From NCBI RefSeq assembly GCF_001941945.1, contig NZ_CP015583.1, forward strand, positions 361,001 to 425,000: DNA of 64,000 bases, in the 5' to 3' direction. The DNA is from Roseomonas gilardii (GTDB lineage: Bacteria > Pseudomonadota > Alphaproteobacteria > Acetobacterales > Acetobacteraceae). Position numbers and translations under genes: made by a program. Of the stretch, positions 54,861 to 62,406 are shown one piece after another. The first letter of the stretch is position 1. Each line of letters opens with the position of its first letter. The notes beneath the pieces were generated by a model, which ran no database searches, was not told the origin of the DNA, and was given only the letters and a program-made list of their open reading frames with translations.

Positions 54861-56042
54861 ATGGCCGCGCCCGCCATGGCGCGGGCATCGGCCCCGCTCC
54901 GCATCGTCGGGATCGCCTCGGCGCCGGAAGCGGCCACCTGGCTCGACCTGCCCGCGCGCCTGGGCGGGGAGGCGGCGGGCTGGAGCGTGCCCCTGCTCTT
55001 CGAGAGCCGCCGCGTCTTCGATCCCGGCTTCAACACTGCCCTGGGCGAATGGCGCATCGCCCGCTTCCTGGCCCTGCGCGGCGCGGAACCGGTGGGCCGC
55101 ATCTGCGCCGCCCTGCCACGCGACGGCTCCACCGGCGGCATCGGCCATTTCGGCTTCCTGGCCTGCGAGGAGGACCACGCCATCCTGCGTGCCCTGCTCG
55201 GCGCCGCCGCCGCGCAGCTCGCCGCCTGGGGCGCCACGGCCCTGCGCGGTCCCTTCTCCTTCTCGGTGAACCACGAGATCGGCCTGCGCGTCGAAGGTGG
55301 CGAGGCGCCGATGCTGCGCATGCCCCGCAACCCCGCCTGGCTGCCGCCCCTGCTGGAAGAGGCCGGCGCCCCGCTCGGCCTGCAGCGGGAGAAGGACGTG
55401 CTCGCCTGCACGCTGGACGTCGCCGCCGAGACCCACCGCGCCCGCTTCGCTTCCCTCCAGGCCCTCTGGCCGGGACGCGACCGCCTCTGCATCCGCCCGC
55501 ACGACCCCTGGCGGCTGGGCGAGGAGGTCGGGCTGATCCGCGCGCTCTACAACGATGCCTGGGCGGAGAACTGGGCCGCCCAGCCGGTCACCGAGGCCGA
55601 GGCGGACACGATGCGCCGCCTCCTGCGCCCGCTGCTCGCCTCCGGCCGCGTGTTCTTCGCCGAATGGGAAGGGGAGCCGATCGGCCTCTGCGCCGTGGTG
55701 CCGAACCTGGAGGAAGTCTCCCACCGGCTCGGTGGCCGCCTCTGGCCCACCGGCTGGCTCGGCATGGCCGGCGCGCTCGCCGGCCGCACCACCTCCGCCC
55801 GCATCCCCCTGCTCGGCATCCGCCGCGCTTTCCGCCGCAGCCAGGTTTCGCGCATGGCCGTCGGCGCTCTGCTGTCCGAGGCCATCGCCCTGGCGGAGCG
55901 CCGTGGCTGGCATCGCCTTGAGACCTCCTGGGTGCTGGAGGACAACGCCCCGATGCTGGCCGCGATGACACGGCTGCGCGCGCCCGTGACCGGGCGCTGG
56001 CGTGTCTGGCGCGCCCCGCTGGAGGCAGTCCCTCCCGCATGA
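54861..56042 (+). CDS. GNAT-like acyltransferase, candidate N-acyltransferase of the aminoketone lipid
   Basis: 393 aa, probably two GNAT-type halves. The first half has 'WSVPLLFESRRVFDPGFNTA' followed by 'GEWRIARFLALRGAEPVGRI' near residue 65, then 'IGHFGFLACEEDHAILRALL' and 'ALRGPFSFSVNHEIGLRVEG'. This series of blocks is seen in large GNAT-like proteins that occur in lipid gene clusters. The second half has 'GRVFFAEWEGEPIGLCAVVP' and 'SRMAVGALLSEAIALAERRG'. Bacterial ceramide synthase is also a GNAT-related protein, so N-acylation of the oxoamine synthase product is a reasonable inference, not shown. It starts 29 bases after the synthase and overlaps kpsS by 4 bases. Confidence 0.75.
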   Translation: MAAPAMARASAPLRIVGIASAPEAATWLDLPARLGGEAAGWSVPLLFESRRVFDPGFNTALGEWRIARFLALRGAEPVGRICAALPRDGSTGGIGHFGFLACEEDHAILRALLGAAAAQLAAWGATALRGPFSFSVNHEIGLRVEGGEAPMLRMPRNPAWLPPLLEEAGAPLGLQREKDVLACTLDVAAETHRARFASLQALWPGRDRLCIRPHDPWRLGEEVGLIRALYNDAWAENWAAQPVTEAEADTMRRLLRPLLASGRVFFAEWEGEPIGLCAVVPNLEEVSHRLGGRLWPTGWLGMAGALAGRTTSARIPLLGIRRAFRRSQVSRMAVGALLSEAIALAERRGWHRLETSWVLEDNAPMLAAMTRLRAPVTGRWRVWRAPLEAVPPA

Positions 56043-57421
56043 ACGCCATCGCCACCGCGCGCGCCGGCACCCCGCCGCCCGGGCACAAGTCCTTCCTGTT
56101 CCTGCAGGGGCCGATCAGCCCCTTCTTCCGCATGGTCGGCGCGGAGCTGCGCGCCCTCGGCCATGACGTGCTGCGCGTGAACCTCAATGCGGGCGACTGG
56201 CTGATCTGGCACGGCCCCGACGCCGTGAACTACCGCGGCCGACCTGGTGACTGGCCCGCCTGGTTCGAGGCGCTCTGCGAGGAGCGGCAGGCCACCGACC
56301 TTGTGCTGCTCGGCGAGCAGCGCCCCCAGCACAAGGCCGCCATCGCCATCGCCCGCCGCCGTGGCATGCGCGTCGTGGCCACGGATTTCGGCTATATCCG
56401 CCCCGACTGGATCGTCCTGGAACGCGACGGCATGAATGCCGAGAGCCGTTTCCCGCGCGATCCGGAAACCATCGTCGAGATGGGCCGCAACCTGCCGCCG
56501 CCCGACCTCGTCGTGCATCACCGCGACAGCTTTCCGCGCCAGGCCGCCTGGGACATCGCCTATCACCTCACGGCGATGCTGCGCTGGCCCTTTCCGCACC
56601 ACCGCAGCCACCAGCTCTATCATCCCATCCCGGTCTATGCGGGCACGCTGCTGCGTCTGCTGACCCGCCGCCACGACAACCGCCGCGCCGACGCCATCGT
56701 GCGCGCGTTGCAGGGCCAGGGCCCGCTCTTCCTCTTCGCCATGCAGATGGAGACGGACTTCTCCCTGCGGGCCTATTCCCACTATCCCGACCTCGACACG
56801 GCGATGGAGGAGGTGATGGAATCCTTCGCTCGCCATGCACCTGTCGAGGCGAAGCTGCTGGTCAAGGTCCATCCGCTCGATCCCGGCATCAAGCGCTGGA
56901 AGCGCCGTGTCCGCCGCATTGCCGGCCGCCATGGCGTCGGCGACCGCGTACATTACCTGGGCGGCGGCAATCTCGGCCATATCACCGAGAGCGTGCAGGG
57001 CGTCATCACCGTCAACAGCACCGTCGGCCTGCGCGCGCTGATCGACAACCTGCCCACCCACGCGCTGGGACAGGCGATCTACAAGATCCCCGGTCTCACC
57101 CATGCCGGGCCGCTCGACGCCTTCTGGCGCGACCCGCCCCGCCCCGACATGGCGCTGCGAGAGGGCTTCCTGCGCGGCATCGCCCACTGCCTGCATATCC
57201 GCGGCGTCTACTATGCTAAGGAAGGTCTGGACGTCGCCGTGCGGCAGGCCACCCACCGCCTGCACCACGGGCTGCTGAATGCCCCCGTGCTGGACTTCAC
57301 CGCCGCCTTGCCCCTGCCGTCCCTGGCCGCGCAAGCGCCCCCCATCGGCGGCGCCACCAACCCGATCCTCTCTCCGGCGCCCTGCCCGGCGGAGCCGTCG
57401 GTGCCGGTTTCCGCGGCCTGA
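56039..57421 (+). CDS. kpsS: capsule polysaccharide biosynthesis/export protein KpsS
   Basis: 460 aa. KpsS is a beta-Kdo transferase that starts the poly-Kdo linker on the lipid acceptor of group 2 capsules. The N-domain has 'FLFLQGPISPFFRMVGAELR' near residue 20 and 'HDVLRVNLNAGDW'. 'VVATDFGYIRPDWIVLERDG' near 120 (F-G-Y-x-R-P-D) and 'LFLFAMQMETDFSLRAYSHY' near 230 follow. Then come 'KLLVKVHPLDPGIKRWKRRV' (K-x-H-P nucleotide-sugar motif) and 'GVITVNSTVGLRALIDNLPT'. All are standard for KpsS. Residues after about 415 look like a disordered tail. It is the last gene of the PKS operon; its overlap with the acyltransferase gene ties lipid synthesis to capsule initiation. Confidence 0.93.
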   Translation: MNAIATARAGTPPPGHKSFLFLQGPISPFFRMVGAELRALGHDVLRVNLNAGDWLIWHGPDAVNYRGRPGDWPAWFEALCEERQATDLVLLGEQRPQHKAAIAIARRRGMRVVATDFGYIRPDWIVLERDGMNAESRFPRDPETIVEMGRNLPPPDLVVHHRDSFPRQAAWDIAYHLTAMLRWPFPHHRSHQLYHPIPVYAGTLLRLLTRRHDNRRADAIVRALQGQGPLFLFAMQMETDFSLRAYSHYPDLDTAMEEVMESFARHAPVEAKLLVKVHPLDPGIKRWKRRVRRIAGRHGVGDRVHYLGGGNLGHITESVQGVITVNSTVGLRALIDNLPTHALGQAIYKIPGLTHAGPLDAFWRDPPRPDMALREGFLRGIAHCLHIRGVYYAKEGLDVAVRQATHRLHHGLLNAPVLDFTAALPLPSLAAQAPPIGGATNPILSPAPCPAEPSVPVSAA

Positions 57422-57743
57422 CGTCCTGCCCGGGGAGCCTGCCCCAGCGGCAACGGGTTTCTCCGGGAACAGCGACAAGGCGTCCTGCCCGGACAGGTCA
57501 AGAAGCCACTGCCGGCAAGGGGATGACGCGCATCTGCCCGATCCGGAGGATGGCATCGGTGTATCCGACCTGTCGGCAGCGCCGCCAGTAATCCCAACGG
57601 ACCGTCTTGGTGTCTGATGAATCGGGACGTCTCAAATATACATCGTCCAAAATAAAAATCAGCCCGAATACCTCAAAAGGATCGAATTTGCGGGAATGGG
57701 CAAAGAATTTGTGCTAAGAGGATGGCCGGACGAGGAGCAGCAC
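57422..57743 (+). promoter_or_regulatory. intergenic leader with AT-rich promoter pocket
   Basis: 322 bases between kpsS and the transglutaminase-like gene. The first 200 are GC-rich without a recognised feature. 57625-57720 is strongly AT-rich (runs such as AAAATAAAAATC) and is likely the promoter of the downstream gene. No gene is supported in this stretch. Confidence 0.45.
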
Positions 57744-58574
57744 GTGCATATCCAGGTCGGCTACGAGATTACCTATGAACTGCCGCAGCCCACTCCCATG
57801 GTTCTGATGCTGAACATCCATCCGGATCGCGCCGGGGATATTCTGGTTCCTGAAGCGCTGCGTTGTGATCCTCCTGTCCCTGTCGCTCCGTACAGGGATG
57901 GGTTCGGCAATCTCGGTTCCCGCCTGACCGCACCGGCGGGACGCTTCGTCCTCTCGAACAAGGCGCTGGTCCAGGACACGGGACTGCCCGACATCCTGGT
58001 GCCGGACGCGGCGGAACACGGTGTGGCCGATCTGCCGGATGAGGCGATAGGCTTCCTGCTGGGAAGCCGGTACTGCGAGGTGGATCTGCTGGCGGCGACC
58101 GCCTGGCGGCTGTTCGGGGATGTTCCGCCGGGCTGGGCGCGCGTGCAGGCGATCTGTGACTTCGTCCATCGGCACATCGCCTTCGACTACCAGGCGGCGC
58201 GTTCCACCAGGACGGCGTCGGAAGCCTATGACGAGGGCCGTGGCGTCTGCCGTGACTACGCACATCTCGCGATCGCCTTCTGTCGCGGCCTGAACATCCC
58301 GGCGCGCTACTGCACGGGCTATCTCGGAGACATGGGGACGCCGCAGCCATGGGGCGTTCCCGATTTCGCGGCCTGGTTCGAGGTCTATCTGGGCGGTGGC
58401 TGGCACACCTTCGACGCGCGCAACAACACGCCCCGTATCGGGCGCATCCTGTTGGCGAGAGGCCGGGACGCCACGGATGTCGCGATCACAACGACATTCG
58501 GCTCCCATTACCTCGCCGGCTTCAAGGTCCAGACCGACGAAGTGCCGGATGCGGAAGTGGCCAGGGTCGGTTAG
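57744..58574 (+). CDS. transglutaminase-like cysteine protease-fold protein
   Basis: 276 aa. The start is GTG 57744, because GAGGAG lies 6 bases upstream and the family begins with 'HIQVGYEITYELPQPTPM'. An earlier ATG (57696) would add an unrelated 16 residues. The N-terminal beta domain includes 'MLNIHPDRAGDIL' and 'YRDGFGNLGSRLTAPAG'. The transglutaminase core carries the catalytic Cys in 'GRGVCRDYAHLAIAFCRGLN', with His and Asp in 'GWHTFDARNN'. Bacterial relatives are usually cytoplasmic and probably act as peptidases or amide-modifying enzymes. Sitting in a capsule locus between kpsS and kpsC, with its own AT-rich promoter, its role is unclear. Confidence 0.9.
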   Translation: MHIQVGYEITYELPQPTPMVLMLNIHPDRAGDILVPEALRCDPPVPVAPYRDGFGNLGSRLTAPAGRFVLSNKALVQDTGLPDILVPDAAEHGVADLPDEAIGFLLGSRYCEVDLLAATAWRLFGDVPPGWARVQAICDFVHRHIAFDYQAARSTRTASEAYDEGRGVCRDYAHLAIAFCRGLNIPARYCTGYLGDMGTPQPWGVPDFAAWFEVYLGGGWHTFDARNNTPRIGRILLARGRDATDVAITTTFGSHYLAGFKVQTDEVPDAEVARVG

Positions 58575-58610
58575 GGCGGACCGCGTCCGGATGGAATCAT
58601 CCGGGCGCAT

Positions 58611-58672
58611 GAAGATGCTCCCAGAACAATGACTGGAGTGGTTGGAGTGAGCCGGGGCGAACGGGAACCGCG
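58611..58672 (+). repeat. short interspersed repeat, copy 2 (abuts kpsC stop)
   Basis: Matches 39173-39234: GAAGATG, AACAAT, the 15-base block GGTTGGAGTGAGCCG and GCGAACG in the same order and orientation. It lies between the convergent stops of the transglutaminase-like gene (58574) and kpsC (58673). Confidence 0.6.
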
Positions 58673-60484
58673 CTAGCGCCGCCCCGACAGCCGCGCGATC
58701 CACCGCCGGACCCGCCCTTCCAGCCCGCGATGCAGGGTCAGCGGCGAGAGCTTCCAGGCCCTGGGGTCTTCCATCCGCTCCAGGATCAGCTCCACCGGGC
58801 AGGGCAGCAGCGTCACCGGGTCGATGTAGCGCGGGTAGAGGATCAGCACCGCCGCCACCAGCTCCTCCAGCGAGCGCGCCACGCCGCGCCGCCCGGCGGG
58901 AAAGCCCTCCGGCGCCCGGTCCTCGGTCAGCCCCCAGCCGGCATAGAAGGGCCGCCCATAGGTCACCACCGGCACGTCGCGCAGCAGCGCCTCGAAGCCC
59001 GAGAGCGAGGTCAGCGTGTGCACCTCGTCCACCAGCGGGAACAGGCCGGAGAGCGGCGCCCCCAGCACCACCTGGTCCGCCACCGCCGCCAGCTCCGCCG
59101 CCGCGATCCGCCCCTTGCGGAACCCGGCCTCCAGGTCCGGATGCGGCTTGTACAGGATGAACCCCTCCGGCCGCGCTGCCCGCACTGCCCGCAGCAGCGC
59201 GAGGTTGGACTGGATCGCCCCGCCGCCGCAGCGCACCGAGGCGTCGTCCTGCACCTGCCCGGGCACCAGCAGCACGCGCCGCCCCGCCGGCGCCGTGATG
59301 GGCGGGACCTCCCCGCCCAGGTGGTACTTGCCGATGCCACGCGCCACGATCGCCGCGCGCAGGGTCTTCGCCCGCGCCAGCAGCCGCCGGTCCGTCACGC
59401 CCCGCTGCAGGATCAGCTCCAGATCCGAGGGTTGCGCCGGGTCGTAATAGGCGCCCCGCCCGTCGAGGCAGTAGGAGGCCCCCGGCAGGAACCGCGCGCC
59501 CAGCCCGCGCGAGCGCAGGAAGCCGTCCTCCAGCGCCAGCACCGGTATGCCTCCCGCGCGCAGCCCAGGCTTCTCGCGCGAGGCCCAGACGGCGATCCCG
59601 TCGGCCCCGCCCTGCTTTCGCGCCGCCCGCGCCACCCGCAACGCGCCCTCCGCGCTTTCCGCGAAGCGCGGGGCCGAGCCGTCGTCGCGTCCCAGCAGCG
59701 CCCCGACCTGCGCCCGCTTCCAGCGCGCGATGCCCAGGCAGACCGAGACGCGGCGGTTCTCCCGCTCCCGCTCCCGCCAGAAGCGCAGCAGCTCCATCGC
59801 CTCGGGCAAGGGCAGGGGACGGTGCCGGAACGGGTCCGCCGCCCGCGCCTCCGCCAAGTCACCCGTCATGTCAGCGGGGGGCGCGTCGGGACAGGGGAGG
59901 CCCGCGATCCGCGCCAGCACCGCCATGGCCCGCCCGGCGCCCCGCATCTCCGTGGCGATGTCGATCAGGCTCCAGGGCGAGACGCGCGGCTCCAGCCGTG
60001 GCACGCCCGGCACGGCCCCGGGCAGGAACCCCGTCCAGGGATCGCGCGCCAGCGCCGCCCGGCCCCCTTCCGCCAGGACCTGCCGCGCCGCCGCCTCCGT
60101 GAAGCAGAGCGCATGTCCCCGCGCAGCCTCGTCCAGCGCCTTTCCGCCCGGATCGGGCAGGCCGGGCGGCCCGCCCAGCCGGTGGCGCCGCGCCAGCGCC
60201 GCCGCCTCGTCCCGCTCATCCCGTCCGGCGGTCCCCGCCAGGCCGGGCGCGAAGAGAACCACTGGCGCCCGGTGCCCGGCGAAGCCCGGCGGATCGAAGG
60301 GGGAGGGGGAGACGCGCTGCACCAGCCCCGCCCAGCCCCGCGGCACCGGATCACCCTCCCGCAGCAGCAACGGCCCCACCCCGTCCCGTTCCGGGACAAG
60401 CACGGTATCGGGCCAGAAGCCGGACAGGTGTGGCCAGGAAGCCAGCATCGCGTCCGTAACCGTGAGGGGAGTGGCCAATTTCAT
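58673..60484 (-). CDS. kpsC: capsule polysaccharide biosynthesis protein KpsC, with a single recognisable Kdo-transferase half
   Basis: 603 aa. The C-terminal half (about 245-570) is a full KpsC-type beta-Kdo transferase domain: 'CLGIARWKRAQVGALLG', 'IPVLALEDGFLRSRGLGARF' near 313, 'LLVPGQVQDDASVRCGGG' near 405, 'ILYKPHPDLEAGFRKG' near 443 and 'VVTYGRPFYAGWGLTEDRAP' near 506. Classic KpsC (about 675 aa) has two such domains and repeats these motifs. Here the first 240 residues lack the KPHP and GRPFYAGWGLT motifs, so the N-terminal transferase is missing or decayed. It is divergent from the lipoprotein-kpsMTED genes, with a 52-base shared promoter gap that is AT-rich. ATG 60484 is the only good start. 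Confidence 0.9.
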   Translation of the reverse strand: MKLATPLTVTDAMLASWPHLSGFWPDTVLVPERDGVGPLLLREGDPVPRGWAGLVQRVSPSPFDPPGFAGHRAPVVLFAPGLAGTAGRDERDEAAALARRHRLGGPPGLPDPGGKALDEAARGHALCFTEAAARQVLAEGGRAALARDPWTGFLPGAVPGVPRLEPRVSPWSLIDIATEMRGAGRAMAVLARIAGLPCPDAPPADMTGDLAEARAADPFRHRPLPLPEAMELLRFWRERERENRRVSVCLGIARWKRAQVGALLGRDDGSAPRFAESAEGALRVARAARKQGGADGIAVWASREKPGLRAGGIPVLALEDGFLRSRGLGARFLPGASYCLDGRGAYYDPAQPSDLELILQRGVTDRRLLARAKTLRAAIVARGIGKYHLGGEVPPITAPAGRRVLLVPGQVQDDASVRCGGGAIQSNLALLRAVRAARPEGFILYKPHPDLEAGFRKGRIAAAELAAVADQVVLGAPLSGLFPLVDEVHTLTSLSGFEALLRDVPVVTYGRPFYAGWGLTEDRAPEGFPAGRRGVARSLEELVAAVLILYPRYIDPVTLLPCPVELILERMEDPRAWKLSPLTLHRGLEGRVRRWIARLSGRR

Positions 60485-60536
60485 CCGTTAACCATTTTAC
60501 TCGCAGTTGCGGGATCGGCTACCTTAGGTAGATGAA

Positions 60537-60947
60537 ATGCCGGTCAACCTTTCGGATTTTCGCGGTATGAGAGTGTTTCTGCTCCTTCTTCCGCTCCTGC
60601 TGGCCGGGTGCGGCGGGCGTGGGATCGGGCTGACCTGGGAGGCCGCGCCGGCCGCCGCCTCCGCCGCGAGCCCCAACCTGCCGATGCCGCCGGCCCGCCA
60701 GGCGGATGCGATCGGCGCCTTCGTCGGGCAGGCCCAGCCGGGCCAGCAGGCCAGCCTGCCCCTGCCCGATGGCGGCCGGGTCGCCAGCGTGCGGGTGGTG
60801 CGCGCCTATGATGCCGCCTCGGGCCGCCCCTGCCGCGAGGTGCAGATCGGCGGCGCCCCCGGCAGCCGCGTCTATTGCCAGGACCCCGCCCTTGGCTGGG
60901 TGCCGACCCGCCCGCTGCTCAGCGGCGGGACCTTCGGGCAGTTGTGA
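60537..60947 (+). CDS. small lipoprotein of the capsule locus, unknown function
   Basis: 136 aa. It is a predicted lipoprotein: the hydrophobic stretch 'VFLLLLPLLLAGCGGRG' ends in lipobox LLAGC (Cys25 counting from ATG 60537, Cys15 from ATG 60567; either start is possible). An alanine/proline-rich spacer follows, and then a small domain, 'DGGRVASVRVVRAYDAASGR', with two cysteines in 'PCREVQ' and 'VYCQDP' that may form a disulfide. 'ALGWVPTRPLLSG' ends it. The domain resembles those of small surface-antigen-like outer-membrane lipoproteins. It is placed 6 bases before kpsM, so it probably belongs to the export operon and may act at the outer membrane. Confidence 0.8.
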   Translation: MPVNLSDFRGMRVFLLLLPLLLAGCGGRGIGLTWEAAPAAASAASPNLPMPPARQADAIGAFVGQAQPGQQASLPLPDGGRVASVRVVRAYDAASGRPCREVQIGGAPGSRVYCQDPALGWVPTRPLLSGGTFGQL

Positions 60948-60953
60948 CCTGAC

Positions 60954-61754
60954 GTGAGCATCTCCTACGGGGAAAAGCCGAGCCTTCTCGAATCCTTCCG
61001 CGTGCAGCGCGCCGTGGTGGGGGCCCTGTTCATGCGCGAGCTGCACACGCGCTTCGGCCGCCACAATATCGGCTTCCTCTGGCTTTTCCTCGAACCGCTG
61101 ACCCTGGGCACGGCGGTGGGCATGCTCCACTCCCTGTCGGGGCACGACATGCCGGGGGGCATCAACCCCTTCCTGTTCTCGATGTTCGGCTATGTGCCCT
61201 TCTTCGTCTTCCGCTCCGTCGTCACCCGCGCGCCGACCGCCATCCATTCCAACCTGACCCTGCTCTACCACCAGCGCGTGACGCTGCTGGACATCATGCT
61301 GGCGCGGAACATCCTGGAATCCTCCGCCATCCTCGGCGTGATCATGGTGATCGTCGCGGTCTGCTCCTTTGTCGCGGAGATGCCGCCGGCCAATCCCGGC
61401 CTGCTGATCCTCGGCGTGGCCTGCATGATCCTGCTCAGCCACGGCCTCTCGCTCCTGCTGGCCTCGGCCGGCGGCCGCTGGGAAGGCTTCGAGCGCCTGG
61501 TCCACCCCGTCACCTACCTGCTGATGCCCGTCTCCGGCGCCTTTTTCGCGCTGAACTGGTTCTCCCCGGAATGGCGGGAGATCCTGCTCTGGATGCCGCT
61601 GATCAACATCCACGAGATGATCCGCGATGGCCAGTTCGGCGACCAGCTCCCTTCCTACTACGACACGGTCTACATCCTCGAATGGATCGTCGGCAGCAAC
61701 GTCGCCGGGATGCTCGCGCTGCGCGCCGTCCGCAGCAAGCTGAGCATGTACTGA
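60954..61754 (+). CDS. kpsM: capsule export ABC transporter permease KpsM
   Basis: 266 aa ABC-2 type permease with six helices. The N-terminal amphipathic stretch 'VVGALFMRELHTRFGRHNIG' and 'FLWLFLEPLTLGTAVGML' are characteristic of KpsM/Wzm-type exporters. 'HQRVTLLDIMLARNILESSA' precedes the central helices, and 'MPLINIHEMIRDGQFGDQLP' is the conserved C-terminal loop of the KpsM family. With KpsT it moves the lipid-linked polysaccharide across the inner membrane. The start is GTG 60954. kpsT begins 4 bases after the stop. Confidence 0.95.
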   Translation: MSISYGEKPSLLESFRVQRAVVGALFMRELHTRFGRHNIGFLWLFLEPLTLGTAVGMLHSLSGHDMPGGINPFLFSMFGYVPFFVFRSVVTRAPTAIHSNLTLLYHQRVTLLDIMLARNILESSAILGVIMVIVAVCSFVAEMPPANPGLLILGVACMILLSHGLSLLLASAGGRWEGFERLVHPVTYLLMPVSGAFFALNWFSPEWREILLWMPLINIHEMIRDGQFGDQLPSYYDTVYILEWIVGSNVAGMLALRAVRSKLSMY

Positions 61755-61758
61755 CGCC

Positions 61759-62406
61759 ATGCTGGTGCTGGAGAACGTCTGGAAGGCCTACCACACCCGC
61801 GCCGGGGTGAAGCAGGTGTTGCAGGGCGTGAACATGGTGGTCCATCCGGGCGACGCGGTCGGCATCCTCGGCCGCAACGGCGCCGGCAAGTCCACCCTGC
61901 TGCGCATTTTCGCCGGGGTGGAGATGCCGACGGTCGGCCGGGTCTGGAAGGACATGTCGGTGAGCTGGCCGCTCGCCTCCGGCATCGGCGTGCAGGGCAG
62001 CCTGACCGGCGCCGACAATGCCCGCTTCATCGCCCGCGTCTATGGCATCCCGGTGCGGCAGGTCCTCGACTACGTGCAGGACTTCGCCGAACTCGGCCCC
62101 TATTTCCACGAGCCCGTCCGCACCTATTCCGCCGGCATGATGAGCCGCCTCCTGCTCGGCCTCTCCTTCGCGGTGGACTTCGACTGCTACCTGGTGGACG
62201 AGGCGGTGGGCGCCGGCGACGCCCGCTTCGTGGACCGCACGCACCAGGCCATGGAGGAGCGCCTGTCCCGCTCCGCCCTGCTGATGGTCTCCCACAGCCC
62301 GGAACAGGTCCGCCTCTTCTGCCGGACGGCCGGCGTGCTCCGCCAGGGCCGCCTGGATTTCTACGAGGATGTCGATGAAGCTATCGCCGCCTATCAGTCC
62401 CTTTGA
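61759..62406 (+). CDS. kpsT: capsule export ABC transporter ATPase KpsT
   Basis: 215 aa ABC ATPase. Walker A is 'GRNGAGKST' (residues 38-46), the signature is in 'RTYSAGMMSRLLLGLSFAVD' near residue 130, and Walker B is 'CYLVDEAVGAGD'. The switch histidine is in 'LLMVSHSPEQV'. The signature reads SAGM rather than LSGGQ, as is usual in the KpsT/Wzt subfamily. The small size matches KpsT, which lacks the Wzt carbohydrate-binding domain. Its 3' end overlaps kpsE by 32 bases. Confidence 0.96.
   Translation: MLVLENVWKAYHTRAGVKQVLQGVNMVVHPGDAVGILGRNGAGKSTLLRIFAGVEMPTVGRVWKDMSVSWPLASGIGVQGSLTGADNARFIARVYGIPVRQVLDYVQDFAELGPYFHEPVRTYSAGMMSRLLLGLSFAVDFDCYLVDEAVGAGDARFVDRTHQAMEERLSRSALLMVSHSPEQVRLFCRTAGVLRQGRLDFYEDVDEAIAAYQSL

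Noticed and set aside
57696-57743. ATG 57696 as start of the transglutaminase-like protein
   Set aside because: GTG 57744 has a GAGGAG site at proper distance and begins exactly at the conserved N-terminus.
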